A stretch of 64,000 nt of DNA, taken from NCBI GenBank assembly GCA_028564705.1, contig JAPXFQ010002395.1, forward strand, positions 98,557 through 162,556, given 5' to 3'. The DNA is from Apricaphanius iberus. Lineage: Eukaryota > Chordata > Actinopteri > Cyprinodontiformes > Aphaniidae. Each line of letters starts with the position of its first letter. Positions within the stretch are counted from its first letter, which is position 1. Of this stretch, positions 44,658 to 57,008 are shown piece by piece. The notes beneath the pieces were generated by a model. That model made no database searches and was not told the origin of the DNA. It was given only the letters and a program-made list of their open reading frames with translations. A program made the position numbers and the translations under genes.

Positions 44658-45372
44658 GTGGGAGCCCAAGTCACGCCCTCCTACTTCCGGTCCATGGGTC
44701 CCCGACTGCCAAAAAGATGAATCAGACTCAATGGAGCGATAAAAGTTATTTTCTGATCCATTTTAAAATGCGCCGTGGATCGAACATATGATGTCCCTGA
44801 ATTTTAAAAACAAATTTTGATGCAGAGAAAACAGTTTTTGGACCAGAGGTAAAACTTACTTTTTTTCGTTTTGAGTGAAAACGTTTAGCGGACTACAACT
44901 GCAGAAGAAGGAGGAGAGCGAGTGTCATAACCTCCAGGACGAAGAAAGGAGCATTAAACACGGAGAAAACCACTATAAACCTGACCATATGGAAAGTGTC
45001 AGCTATGTTGGGGCTAAAGCAGTCGGTAGAGTGAGAGCCAGCATGGAGGAGAAGCTCTACAAGCTCTAGGTGAGTGTTTTACGTGCTACAGCTAGTGCTA
45101 GTTCCCATTAGCCAAATGGCGTCATATATGTGAATTCTGATTTGTAGGCATTTTAAATGCGAATTATTACAATGAAATACATTCCCAATCACTGGACAAA
45201 CACATTCAAAATGCACATCATTAATTAACATTTAGATCGAAGTACAACATATGTGTGATTCAGGACGTAAGACAAAGCGGACCAGAAAATAACTTATCGC
45301 TCCATTGACTTCCATTCATTATATTTTCAGTTTGGGGACCAATGGGCCGACCGGAAGGGGAGGAGACTCCCC
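44658..45372 (+). mobile_element. ISL2EU/YqaJ-like non-autonomous element, copy 3
   Basis: Full-length plus-strand copy containing the frame at 44875-45069 (DEERSIKHGENHYKPDHMES ... MEEKLYKL, stop), then GTGAGT. The right terminus has lost a few bases (GGAGGAGACTCCCC). It begins where the upstream part of the minus-strand L1 ORF1 stops, so it probably inserted there. Confidence 0.65.
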
Positions 45373-45504
45373 ATCGCCCATCATGGACCAGTCGCCCCTG
45401 ATAAACACACAGAATTGTAAATGCATGTAAATAAGTGAAGCAGTTGTGTGTGCAGTTCAATGAGGATGCTGAATGTTACATAAGCAAAAATGTCTGTGTC
45501 TTTT

Positions 45505-45720
45505 TCCATGTTTATTTATATAGCGCCAATTCACAACATATGTAATCTAAAAGCACTTCACTAGTCACTTGAATGTGAGTTGTAAAATGTTAAAAAGTTT
45601 TCTATTTAAGGAATCCCAGCCGATTGCCTCAAGTCAGTGGCGTGAGGTTGTGGCCCATACATGCAGATTCCAACCAATGCAATTCCTCATACTGAAAAAA
45701 GCATATCACATTCCTATCAA
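45505..45720 (-). mobile_element. L2 3'-end fragment
   Basis: TTTATTTATATAGCGCCAAT, CACAACATATGTAATC and a later GTGAGGTTGTGGCCCATACA match the L2 3' UTR block at 1683. It has no coding sequence. Confidence 0.6.
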
Positions 45721-46015
45721 ATGATTACTCAAGTCAGTTTCTTTTTTAAATGCTTTATTGTGGTACTTTCAATGAGGAAAACTACAGCTGTTCATCTTTT
45801 AGATTAAAAAAACGCTGCCATACCAAACCAAGTAGAATACAACAGATTTTTAAACTTTTTAGCAGTTAGCTAATACTCACATTTGTTACAGTCAAATTAA
45901 TCATTTTAGTATCATCTAAGGTAACAATCAGAGGTAGGTATAATTTCCAAATCCCTTGAGATGATGTAAATCCGGGCTCGCTGACTTTTTGGCCGATAGT
46001 TGGGTAAAAAGCTTG

Positions 46016-46021
46016 TTTATT
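46016..46021 (-). promoter_or_regulatory. candidate ubxn4 poly(A) signal
   Basis: AATAAA on the minus strand about 240 bp downstream of the ubxn4 stop codon, in sequence that does not look repetitive. The position suits a short 3' UTR, but longer UTRs cannot be excluded. Confidence 0.4.
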
Positions 46022-46257
46022 CGATTTACCAAATCAGCAATGAAACAATCACAGAAAAACAAAAATATAATTATGAACCATTCAACCGTATTATATTTGG
46101 GACTTTTTTTACTCCGGTCAACGTCAAATGGGAGTAGGTGTACAATTTTAACGTTAACATGCGGAGAAAGTGCCCTGAAAATGGAGAAAGAATAATACCA
46201 AAAATACCGAAAATAGAAAGGGGCATGAGCAGTAGCACCTTTATGCCATCCAGAGTA

Positions 46258-46399
46258 CTACATTTGTTGAGTAGAGTTTCCATTCCAGGTATTGTTATCC
46301 TCGTCATCGTTATCCTCTTCTGTCCGAAGTCGGCAGACTTTACCGTCTTTCTTGAAGTCCTGAGGCCGGATCTCCAAATTTTGCTTAGTGGGAATTTCC
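46258..46399 (-). CDS. ubxn4: ubxn4 (erasin) last exon: conserved C-terminus
   Basis: Final coding exon on the minus strand after a CTGTTTTCAG acceptor. It completes Arg across the splice and contains QDFKKDGKVCRLRTEEDNDD, then EDNNTWNGNSTQQM and a TAG stop. The NNTWNGNSTQQM end is essentially the vertebrate UBXN4 C-terminus and fixes the gene identity. The intron between this exon and the membrane exon is 2.6 kb and holds two decayed Tc1-like copies. Confidence 0.95.
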
Positions 46400-46689
46400 C
46401 TGAAAACAGAATCAGAGGTTTTGGGGGAAAAGTACCAAATAAAAATATGACTTCTTTATTTAATAAAACAAAATAGTTTTGATTAACCAGGATTACTATA
46501 TAAACTGACTTATAGAATCAAAAAGTGTTTTACCAAACTCTGGTTTAAGATAAGAAAACAAAAAACACTTCTCAATTTAACCAGAATTTCTGCCTAGAGT
46601 AGGTCAGATTCATAGTGAATCTTCTCATCTCAAAGATCCATTATGCCTGAAGTCCACCCTAACAGTGTGTTTGTTGGGTCTGTACAATG

Positions 46690-47515
46690 AGTAACATAAG
46701 TATTTCAACTCTGAAAGTTCTCCCACTTAAAAATTAGGATGGGTCTGGAATTCACATTGTCGGTTCATTTATACTACGAGAGACCGCATTTATTTAGAAA
46801 ATTGGAAATCGCATTATATGATTTTTAAAGAGTTTATTTGTATTTTATTGCTGCACATAAGTATTTGAACACCTAACAATCAGCAACAATTATTGAACTC
46901 TTACTCTTCCTTTAAAAAAACCTACCTCTACTCCACTTATTAATCTACATGAGTAGCATTTTTCTGAGGTTGTTAAAGACACCTGTCTACCCACAGTCAG
47001 TCAGACTCCAACTACTACCATGGTCAAGACCAAAGAATTTTCAGAAGACACCAGAGACAAAATTGTAGATCTCCACAAGGCTGGAAAGGGTTAAGGGACA
47101 ACTGCCAAGCAGCTTGGTGAAAACAGATCATGACATGAAAAGAGAGCTGGGACCACAGTTTCAAAGGTTACTGTAGGTAGAACTCTATGCCGTCACGGTT
47201 TAAAATCATGCACTGCATGGAAGGTTCCTTTGCTCAAGTCATCACATGTCAAGGTTCGTGTGAAGTTTGCCGGTGACCATCTGGATGAACCAGAGGGGAC
47301 ATGGGAGAAAGTTATGTGGCCAGATGAGATCAACATTTTCTAACCCTAAACCTGCCGTTTTTGGAGAAAAAAGAAGGATGAGTTACATCCCAAGAACACC
47401 ATCCCTACTGTGAAGCATGTGGGTGGAAACATGATGCTTTGGGGGGATTTTCTGCTAAGTGGACAGGACGACTGCACTGTATTAAGGAGAGGATTTAATC
47501 CATCATCTAGATAAT
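46690..47515 (+). pseudogene. Tc1/mariner remnant in a ubxn4 intron
   Basis: ACAATGAGTAACATAAGTATTT-like terminal sequence, then ATGGTCAAGACCAAAGAATT (MVKTKEFSEDTRDKIVDLHK, stop) and CATCCCAAGAACACCATCCC near 47390. The transposase is heavily broken. It lies between the last two ubxn4 exons. Confidence 0.75.
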
Positions 47516-47520
47516 GGAAA

Positions 47521-48538
47521 GGGTGTAGCACAACTGAAGCCCACAGTAGCTGTGAAGGAGCAACAGAGATCCGCTACTCAGGAAGAATATGATAAAAGGA
47601 AAACTATTACTCAATCACTCCAAGAATGTGGCCTTCATATTAGAAGAAGAAAACAAAGTTTGGTCTGGCACAAACCATGTAGGGAACAGTTCAGATGGCT
47701 TTATACTGAGATTAAACTACACATATGTGAACATTACTTACCAACAAGGTCATATCTGAGGCAAGTGGTTGCACTGGATTTTATATAGGGGTACCAGAAT
47801 AAAGAGGGCTCACATCAAGGCAAACTACGTTCATAAACATTTCAACTTGTGAAAAGCTTTAAAAAACACCCTATCCATCAATCTATTTCAGAATTAAAAG
47901 TTACTTTGTGCGGCTTATCAATGAAAGTTTACCACACATTCAAGATAGTGGCTGTAATGCGAGAAAGTTTCGGTTTAATTCAAAAATACTTTATTGACCC
48001 TGAATCTAAAATAAATGTGGTTGTAACTCATTATTTAAGTTTCTACGAATGCTGATAACTGTGGACAGGAAGAATCCCCTGTATCAGTCAGTGTTACAGC
48101 GGTACTGAGGAAACCTCTAACTAAACCCTTCTTTATCACCTTTTTCAGATTTTATAAATCATAAATTTGAGAGTGTAGTGGAAGAATTATTTCAAAATTA
48201 GTCCTTCTTAGGGATTAGTAATAATTAGTAAACGCAGCACAGTAATATTGCAGAATTCTGGAGAATGATGCACCTTTGACCTACACTGATGTAGCACGGG
48301 GACACCCCTCTAATCTTTGTTTTGGCTACAAGACTGATATAACACACACTCATACAGGCAGTAGCAGGCAGGAGAAAGGCTGATATGCTATTTTGGAGTG
48401 GATAACCGTTTGCTCTTTACAGTTGAAATAAATATGTTAAAAAACCAACGGGGACTGAATCACCCTTATCCTCATCTACATCTCTATGGAAATATCCTAT
48501 ATCAGAGGGGTACGAATACTTTTGTTAGGCTCTGTATC
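47521..48538 (+). mobile_element. second Tc1-like remnant
   Basis: A frame with AVKEQQRSATQEEYDKRKTI and SLQECGLHIRRRKQ, and a right end GAATACTTTTGTTAGGCTCT ending in GTA, suggest a different Tc1 family. It is fragmentary, and the left boundary against the previous copy is unclear. Confidence 0.45.
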
Positions 48539-48995
48539 CATAGATGGCCATTACTTTGTAATAATATTGCAAATCTAAATGTAATCCTTACAGAAAAGGA
48601 TATAATTAGCTAATTCTGTTGTCATGTAGCTTTTATAGGTTGGCCCTGGAGTAACGATGTATAAAACTCATTTATGTGTTAGAATGCTAAGAGACCAACG
48701 CATTTTGTGATTTATGAAAAACTTTCCTCACAGGAAACTAGTTTAAGTATCACATTATTCTCTTTTTCCCCAGCGCCATTTTTCACAGTTTATTGTTTAA
48801 CAAATAAAAACAAGTTTTACTGTCAGTATCAGTTTTGTACTTTTGCTAAATATTTTAAATGACTACCTGTAAACCTAATCAGTTGATTCCACCCCCTCCC
48901 CTTGCACTGAACTCTGCAACCAAATCTCTACCCAAGTATTGATACTGTAGGGGCTGAGAATAGGGCAAAGCTGAGAACTCCTTGGTTTTTCTTAC

Positions 48996-49204
48996 CTCTT
49001 AGCTTGGTTTGAGGAGGATTTGGTGCTGGCGTGAGGGCTGCTTTGCTCTGTGTGGCTTCTGGATGCTGATGCTGAATAAGGTGTGGCAAAGAGAAAGGAG
49101 CTGAGAAACCTCCATACAGCAAGCAGAGGGTAAAGGAGTGAACCAAGAGCCGCCCAAATGCCAAATCCAGAAGACCTGGTTACTGTGTTAGCAGGCCTTC
49201 GAGA
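48996..49204 (-). CDS. ubxn4: ubxn4 (erasin) exon: ER membrane segment
   Basis: A minus-strand exon with acceptor CTTTCCCTTTAG and donor GTAAGA. It is open in the frame continuing from the UBX exon and has no ATG. It begins SRRPANTVTRSSGFGIWAAL and runs into a hydrophobic stretch, GSLLYPLLAVWRFLSSFLF, followed by a Ser-rich linker ending NQAKR. The IW..LG..LYP.LA.WR pattern is the membrane-embedded hairpin by which UBXN4 sits in the ER with both ends cytosolic. The exon ends with two bases of an Arg codon completed by the last exon. A different frame of the same DNA gives a misleading signal-peptide-like reading. The intron upstream is 12.7 kb, filled with transposons. Confidence 0.9.
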
Positions 49205-50129
49205 CTAAAGGGAAAGACAGAGTCCAATTATTGCACATACAAAGAAATTCATCTTTTTCCATTATGCATAGAAGGTCAAAATAGACTGTTCTCTTAAAAA
49301 AATTAAATAATAATAATCTAAACTTTCAGACAATTTTGCAGACATAACAGACATGAATATGATATCAACTTCTCGCTTTTATGCTTAAGTTGATTTGGTA
49401 TTTTTGCAAGGAGAAGGAAAATGTAAAACAGAAGGATTTCAAAATAAACACTGACTGAACAAGTTTTGATGCACTGTTGATTTTCTCCAATATACAGATG
49501 CTTGAAATGATACATCCCAGGGTTATTTTTCAGTTCAAAACTACTTAAACAATCCAAAAGAAAAGTTTTTTTTTTTCCATGAGTCCTGTATTGGTATTTC
49601 AGGCGTAGCTTCTAAAGAAGACTGTCACCTACATATGTCCCAGGGCAGATTTGCTCCACAAAAAGGATAGAAGTTTGTAACATTGTTTTGGTTGTGTTTG
49701 CCCAGAATGCCCTGGGCTGTGGTTCAGTTCCTGCTTTTCGAGCTTCATTCACATAATCAAACAGCAGCAGATTTTACTTTAGTAGAGCGTGGTCAGATGG
49801 AGAGCAATATTTAAGCGAGCTCCATTGCCTCAGAGGGAAATCATCTTGAGTTTGAAGATTTTTCTACACACCAGAGGGAACGGAGTACAGGGAGATTCTG
49901 TGGAGGAGGTTAGCGGCCCTGAGCCATTTCGTCTCGAGCATTCGTCTCGTTCTCTGCCCAGAGCAGCAGCAGATGCCAAGCCTGTAGTGGCATCGCAGCA
50001 TAAGCGCCGTCTCTGAGTGGTACATTGTTGTTGGCCAAATCTAATGCTAAATATAGATTAGCCCGAGTGATTTCCTTTGAGTCTGCCTTGAAAGGGGCAC
50101 CTGCGGCCATTGTACATTATTGTCATAAA
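49205..50129. other. ubxn4 intron, no repeat recognised
   Basis: Non-coding, apart from unsupported short frames on both strands at 49789-50110. I cannot assign it. Confidence 0.35.
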
Positions 50130-50137
50130 CAAAAAAT

Positions 50138-50514
50138 TAGAGCTGTGTTGCAATAATAGAAAAATCGATTCTGAATCAATTCTTATAGAAATCAAATCGA
50201 ATCGATTCACAAGTTCAAAAATCGATTTTATTTTTTAGAATAGTTTACCCTTTTAAAGCTGAAATGGGAAGGAACAGTCCACACGGCCATTTTAAGTTTT
50301 GTGTTTGACAGGGTTAATACAGTTTTCCATGGTGAACTGTTACTCACCCACTGTTAAGTCATTGAAATTCTGGCATATAATTAAGATAACAGTAAAAAAA
50401 AAGAAGCTTTTAATATTTCAATATTGAACTGGATAAGATTGAATCAAATCGATTCCAACTCTTGAGAACCGGAATCGAATCGATTCTTGAAATTGGAACC
50501 GATACCCAGCCCTA
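50138..50514. mobile_element. hAT-type MITE
   Basis: 377 bp. Right end CCGATACCCAGCCCTA and left end TAGAGCTGTG, flanked by the exact 8-bp duplication CAAAAAAT (50130-50137 and 50515-50522). The interior repeats ATCGATT/AATCGATTC motifs on both arms and can fold on itself. Confidence 0.8.
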
Positions 50515-50522
50515 CAAAAAAT

Positions 50523-52155
50523 ATGTGTTCCATAGAGGTGCCCAAGGTAAAAAGTATCCAAGCATGACGATAAAATAATTCAGTACTGTGCAAAACAAAC
50601 TTTACACACAATCACAATTATTGCATTAAAAATGAACTCCTAGCGTAGATTTTGTTTTCCATTTACTGATATCAGTTATCCCTTTTGTCATAGGTAATGT
50701 GCAAATGTCAGCAAGTAGGAGTTTTATATCTTAACTGGCTGATTAAATAATGTATCAAATGTTTCTTTGCCTTGAAAAAAACAACAAAAAAACGCCATAG
50801 CTGCAGTGTACAGACTGCACACTTTAACGACTCCCTATATCTGCAGTAAAGTAACAATGATACAGAAGCAGGCTATCAAATGTTAAAATTATCTGTGTTG
50901 GTTTCGAGAAGAATGAGTGACAACAGGTTGCAAGCTTGAGAAGAAAAAACTCAGAGCGCTCTACATGGTGTTTGTAACAAGGAGCACAGAGCCCAGTGTA
51001 GACTCTTAAGAGTATTTAGAAGTTGGTGGCTGTGTGCTTTTTACTTTACCAGGGTTTTTCCTCCATAGGAAGCTCAGCTTCGTGCGCCACTGTCTAATTT
51101 ATTGCTGCCACTGGATCATAACAGGGAAATAAATAAATAGATACTGTTAGCGCTGTCTGTCGGGTCTATGCTCTCAATGGTCGGGATTTAACTGCAGTTA
51201 CTCCAGACAAATGCAGAGATGGTGGTCGTCATGCGCTGTTTTGATGTCGCAATTTTTCTTCTTCTAAAAATTACCTAGAGACAAACCTGCCAACAATTCT
51301 GATCACCCTTAGCTACTTTCTGTGAAACTTTGAACGTTGTGTGTTCTGTGTTGTTTTTGAAAATCATTGCTAAATAAATTGTATTTGCATTATTTGGAAT
51401 CCCCAGTGCGTTATTGAGACTGTTTGAGTTGATGGCAGAATCTACACGTCTCAGTTCTCCAGCGGCAGCCATCGTTCTTGTTAACAAATTTAAGAGTCCA
51501 GAAAAAAACAAAACATTTACATTATGTACATAGTTACAAAAACAGAGTACTGTGGAGTTACACTCCAAAAAGAGATATGTCAAAAAACAAAACGGTTGAC
51601 TGTGTTAACAGCAATATGACACATATTGAGTGGATTTTAGCACAAAATGTGTAATCACCCTATCAGTTTAAAACACGGCACAGATATGGTGGGGGACAGG
51701 GGTGGATATGTCCCCCACAGATACAGATCGACCCTGATCTACCCCCCCACCTCTTATAAGGCAAAAGAGAAACAAAAAACGGATGTTAAGTACTTGAAGC
51801 TCCTTTTTCCAATTACATTGAACACTGCTCCACGTAACAGAACACTGACTCCAGAGGCTTCAGCGGGAGTAGCACGTGCCGTAGAGCCCAAACATTTTGT
51901 TCACACCGGCGGCCGCAGTCAGGAAAATCATGCTCTATCCACTGCTACACCTGTTCACACCAGATGCATATTTCTCTGCGGTGGTCGTCAAGCGCTTCTA
52001 CACAGCTGTTTTTTATTCAGAGCTATTTTTTTCATCATGGGTATGTAAATAACCTCATAAAATCATTACGCCATGGTTCTGTGACCAGGATCTTTGTACA
52101 TGTTTTTAATTCATTTGTTGTCGAGACACACACACAGCCAGAAATAGTGTGTAGA
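50523..52155. other. ubxn4 intron, unassigned
   Basis: Contains a minus-strand frame at 51472-51275 beginning MAAAGELRRVDSAINSNSLN after a favourable AACGATGG context, and a plus frame at 51647-52048. Neither matches a family I know. Both may be decayed repeats. Confidence 0.25.
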
Positions 52156-52157
52156 TA

Positions 52158-54304
52158 CAGTGGGGCAAAAAAGTATTTAGTCAGCCACCGATTGTGCAAG
52201 TTCTACCACTCAAAATAATGATAGAGGTCAGTAATTTTCATCATAGGTACACTTTAACTGTGAGAGACAGAATTTGAAAAAAAATCCAGGAATTCACATT
52301 GTAGGAATTTTTAAAGAATTTATTTGTAAATTATGATGGAAAATAAGTATTTGGTCACTTCAAACAAGGAAGATCTCTGTCTCTCACAGAACTGTAACTT
52401 CTTCTTTAAGAAGCTCTTCTGTCCTCCACTCGTTACCTGTATTAATGGCACCTGTTTGAACTCGTTATCTGTATAAAAGACACCTGTCCACAGCCTCAAA
52501 CAGTCAGACTCCAAACTCCACTATGGCCAAGACCAAAGAGCTTTCGAAGGACACCAGGAAAAGAATTGTAGACCTGCACCTGACTGGGAAGAGTGAATCT
52601 ACAATAGGCAAGCAGCTTGGTGTGAAAAAATCAACTGTGGGAGCAATTATCAGAAAATGGAAGACATACAAGACCACTGATAATCTCCCTCGATCTGGGG
52701 CTCCACGCAAGATCTCATCCCGTGGGGTCAAAATGATCATGAGAACGGTGAGCAAAATCCCAGAACCACACGGGGGGACCTGGTGAATGACATGCAGAGA
52801 GCTGGGACCAAAGTAACAAAGGTTACCATCAGTAACACACTACAATGACAGGGAATCAAATCCTGCAGTGCCAGACGTGTCCCCCTGGTTAAGCCAGTGC
52901 ATGTCCAGGCCCGTCTGAAGTTTGCCAGAGAGCACATGGATGATACAGCAGAGGATTGGGAGAATCTCATGTGGTCAGATGAAACCAAAGTAGAACTTTT
53001 TGGTATAAACTCAACTCGTCGTGTTTGGAGGAAGAAGAATACTGAGTTGCATCCCAAGAACACCATACCTACTGTGAAGCATGGGGGTGGAAACATCATG
53101 CTTTGGGGCTGTTTTTCTGCTAAGGGGACAGGACGACTGATCCGTGTTAAGGAAAGAATGAATGGGGCCATGTATCGTGAGATTTTGAGCAAAAACTTCC
53201 TTCCATCAGTGAGAGCTTTGAAGATGAAACGTGGCTGGGTCTTCCCACATGACAATGATCCCAAACACACCGCCCGGGCAACGAGAGACTGGCTCCGTAA
53301 GAAGAATTTGAAAGTCCTGGAGTGGCCTAGCCAGTCTCCAGACCTCAACCCATAGACTGTAAAAAATAATAAACAGCGCCTCCTCACTCCTCCCCGTTTA
53401 CCAGAATGACACACTTTCATGGGGGAATTCATGGCGGATTCACAGACTCCTCCTCCCCAGCTCTGACGAAGCATGTTCCTAAAAAGGGCATAGGGGCGGG
53501 ATCTTCACTGTAGACTCTGTCCTCGCGGGGCGTGTATGGGCGTGTAGTTCGGTCGTAATCACGCCCATTCTGCTCCCGCGTCGTTAGCTCTGATGCTAAA
53601 CTTGGCTCGGCCCCCTCATTAATTATGCAAGATTTCAAAAAATTATCTTACGAAAACCAGCCTGGTGCCCAGGCTTTTTATGAGCCCAGCGTTATCTCAG
53701 GAAGAATATGTAGCCATAGAAAGTTTTAAAAAAATGGGCACCAGGCATTAAAGTTGTTTTTAACGTGTCTAAAGTCCAATGCTTTTCAATGGGGGCCTAG
53801 CGGCCAAATGGAGGTACTACAGCAAGGGAGGAGCAATGGCGGCCTCCATGGCATGCGGTCAAAAAGCAGAGCAGCCAGCGGCCATTGCCTCAACCCCATA
53901 GAAAATCTGTGGAGGGAGTTTAAAGTCCGTGTTGCTCGGCGACAGTCCCAAAACATCACCGCTCTCGAGAAGATCTGCATGGAGGAATGGGCCAAAATAC
54001 CAGCTACTGTGTGTGCAAACCTGGTAAAGAATAATAGTAATCGTTTGACCTCTGTTATTGCCAACAAAGGTTATATTACAAAGTATTGAGTGGAATTTTT
54101 GTTATTGACCAAATACTTATTTTCCACCATAATTTACAAATAAATTCTTTAAAAATCCTACAATGTGAATTCCTGGATTTTTTTTCACATTCTTTCTCTC
54201 ACAGTTGAAGTGTACCTATGATGAAAATTACTGACCTCTGTCATCATTTTAAGTGGGAGAACTTCCACAATCGGTGGCTGACTAAATACTTTTTTGCCCC
54301 ACTG
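52158..54304 (+). pseudogene. Tc1/mariner transposon with long terminal repeats and an internal insertion
   Basis: TA-flanked ends CAGTGGGGCAAAAAAGTATT and its inverse, with about 200-bp inverted repeats. The transposase starts at 52523 ([20 protein letters not shown]; paired-type helix-turn-helix; SGAPRKIS linker), is frameshifted near 52783, then continues with the catalytic core from about 52890: [13 protein letters not shown] (first D), [11 protein letters not shown] (second D) and [10 protein letters not shown]. The third catalytic block is cut between NP and IENLW by a 536-bp insertion, after which the C-terminus resumes at 53888. Inactive, but the most complete Tc1 in the window. Confidence 0.9.
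53352..53887. mobile_element. ATAGACTGT-family insertion in Tc1 transposase
   Basis: Begins ATAGACTGTAAAAAATAAT like the copy at 8839. It is bordered by CCTCAACCC on the left and CCTCAACCCC on the right, a probable 9-10 bp target duplication of Tc1 sequence. It is about 536 bp and non-coding. Its insertion creates a chimeric open frame (53754-54089) that is not a gene. Confidence 0.7.
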
Positions 54305-54306
54305 TA

Positions 54307-55096
54307 TGTAGGTAAGTGACTAGTTAGAAGCAGGGATGTATTCCTGAACAGGCCTGCCAGACCCAGGGTCCCAAGAGCTCTGCTGCTCTGCACAGATATG
54401 CTTCTGTAATATAGGGTTGTATTGGGTTTGTTCATCTCATGTCTGAATAATGTCCATTTTTATCCACAAAAGTCATCAGAATCATTTAATGCAATGGACT
54501 ATTTATCAAAATGTTCTCCCAGGGGAGCACACCGCTGGATCTTGCTTAACATTACATTGATCAGGGCATCTTGGCTTGGGGGCTTCCGAGGGAAAAAAGT
54601 TTGGGCTCAGGATTTTTTTTTAGTATCACCCCTGAACATGGAGGCGCAAAAAAAGATAAGCCTGCAGCTGTAAAGTCTATGTTTGCTTTTTTATTAAATT
54701 CCCCTGTCTGCAGGCTTTTCCTGGTTAAATAAAGGATATAATAATAAATGCCAGCCACACATGCATTTGTAGAAAAGTTTTGCTGCATCTTGGCACCAAG
54801 TGCTCCAAGCACATGTTTAAGTGCAACTCACCCCAAAATTAACTTTTTTTGTTTATAAACTGTATAAATGAGTCTATAATACCACTATCTACATGCCTGG
54901 TCATTATTTTATGTATTTTAGTACATTTTGTGAAAATATAAATGTTTTACCAAAAACCGTAAGTTGAGTTCCCCGAGTGGTTAAACAATTACACTGCACT
55001 GTAATTCACTAGAATTGGAATCCTGCATTGCTAACGGCTCAGTTTGGGTTATTGACGTAAGCTTTGATTAGTGTCGACAGCAGTCATGCCGTGCTG
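54307..55096. other. ubxn4 intron, unassigned
   Basis: No exon or family recognised. Confidence 0.35.
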
Positions 55097-55193
55097 GAGG
55101 ACAGAAGAGCTTCTTAAAGAAGACCTCTATCATTATTTTAAGTGGGAGAACTTGCACAATCGGTGGCTGACTAAATACCTTTTTGCCCCACTG
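55097..55193 (-). mobile_element. deleted Tc1 terminus
   Basis: About 97 bp. The terminal repeat of the 52158 family ends CTTTTTGCCCCACTG. It is joined directly to GGACAGAAGAGCTTCTTAAA from further inside the same family, so the intervening terminal sequence was deleted. Confidence 0.65.
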
Positions 55194-57005
55194 TATTTTT
55201 GCAGAAAAATTAATGTCTCCCTTTAGTCAATGGTTAGGCTACTAATTAATTCCTAGTTATTTTTGGGTATTATAATTGCTACCTACTGACCTGTCTTGGT
55301 ATGGCTGTAGTATCCGTAGTCTCATTATGCTATACAACCAATACCTACAGTATGCACCATTTATTTTAAATTGTAATCACGTATTTGTTATTTGGAGAAT
55401 GTTTTTTTTTTTTTTTATGTGAGGTTTGTGTATTTTAAAATCCTCTGCGTTATTGTTTTTACGTCCTTTTTTTATTACTGCAAAGGCATATGCCAAGCTG
55501 ATAAAAAGATAAATGAATCTGCTTTCATGTTATGCTTTTACATGCCATGTTAGCATTGGAAAAATGAAGTAATATATATTTTTAAGCTGTCTTTTTCTCC
55601 TTTTTAATATAGTTTCGGGGTGGGTGTGTTATCACTGATCACACTCGGGACATGTGTTAAAGAATCTACACAACATGAGCTATTTTTGACAATTGTTTTT
55701 GCAGTTTATTAAGTAAAAAATACCGATAAAGTGGCATACCCAGGTTGAAATGGACAACAGAGTAGGATACTTAAAGATGTTTAAATAATTAAAAATATTT
55801 AGAAATATGCACAGAAAGTGCGAAATAGACCACATAGAAATATTTGAGCTTCAAAATGGGCAGAGAATGCAGGGCTTAAGGTACTATTTTTTTGAATTGG
55901 AATATCTGTTAGGAGTTAATTATAGCCTGAAAACACAATACAGCCAGTGTTAAGACAGCGGTGGCTTTCTGTGCACAGAGGAAGTAGGTTTAATTAGAGT
56001 CATACTAGACTGAAGTTCCATGTGTTAAAGGTTGCAGTAATTATACCATAAAGAGATGGCATAGACACTAGTGTCAACCAGACAATCCAGCTAAATGTTT
56101 ACTAACTTACTAAGAAGTAGCTCCAGGAGAAATGGACTCTGCCTTTACTTTCTCTCTCCTCTTGGTGAGTGCAAAATCTTCAACAAGCCTCCCTTGTAAA
56201 GTTGTACAATCTAAACTACTGCCTCATGTAACAGTCAGTTCTCTTTCTTGGCTAAAATTGCTCTGTCTTACTATCCAAACTTTCTGCTCAGGTCTGATGC
56301 AGCTTACATTCATCTTGAAAAAGGAGAGCACTGGAAAAATAAAGGTCACAAATTTAATCCTGGCTCTCTGATAAAATAAGTAACGTTTCTCGCTATGGGT
56401 CCCTGCGTGGCCATCAGAAGCTCCTATTCCATTACACCAGCCATGACTGGTTATAAAGTAAGTGCTACATAGGCATGATCCTGTCCCAGACAGGCAAGGC
56501 AAACATGTATAGCCCCAGCTGAGCTTTTGCATCAAAAGACGCACAGATTTGGCGATGGGATAACTCCAATGCTGATTGACTGGGAGGTAATGAGTAGGGA
56601 CACTAGGCTGACCAATCTAATCATAGCTTACTAACAATGAAGTACTGGTCGATGTTTGGGAACAAACCAACTGAAAACGTACAGACTGGGTAAACAGTTA
56701 CTGTCTGTAAGGTTTAGATTAGCCAGATTTTGCATTATGAATAATTTTAAGAGTAGTGAGCAAAAGGAATGGGTTAGCTGCTGGTGCTTGTAACTACTAT
56801 TTGTTAAATATCCAGTCATTTATCCATTCACAGCAGAGATGAAGTGTGCAGCGTGGTGGCTAACTGTCAGGCTAGCAGCTAATGCAGCAGGTCAGCTGTG
56901 GCTAGCAGTCTACTGTTTAGTGACAGACAAGACTCTTGACAGTTAGTTGTGGCAGAACACAGTGATCCATGAGGACACCAAGAAGTGACGAAACCTTGTG
57001 TAAGC
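55194..57005. other. ubxn4 intron, unassigned
   Basis: AT-rich with a T-run at about 55400. No exon was supported on either strand. Confidence 0.35.
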
Positions 57006-57008
57006 TAT

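Noticed and set aside
48928..49164. Apparent secreted protein with a signal peptide on the minus strand
   Set aside because: It begins at a TTG, not ATG, and a different frame of the same DNA is the ubxn4 membrane exon with proper splice sites.
52737..53474. 245-codon minus-strand ORF
   Set aside because: Antisense of the Tc1 transposase; the coding strand carries the D, D and DLNP motifs.
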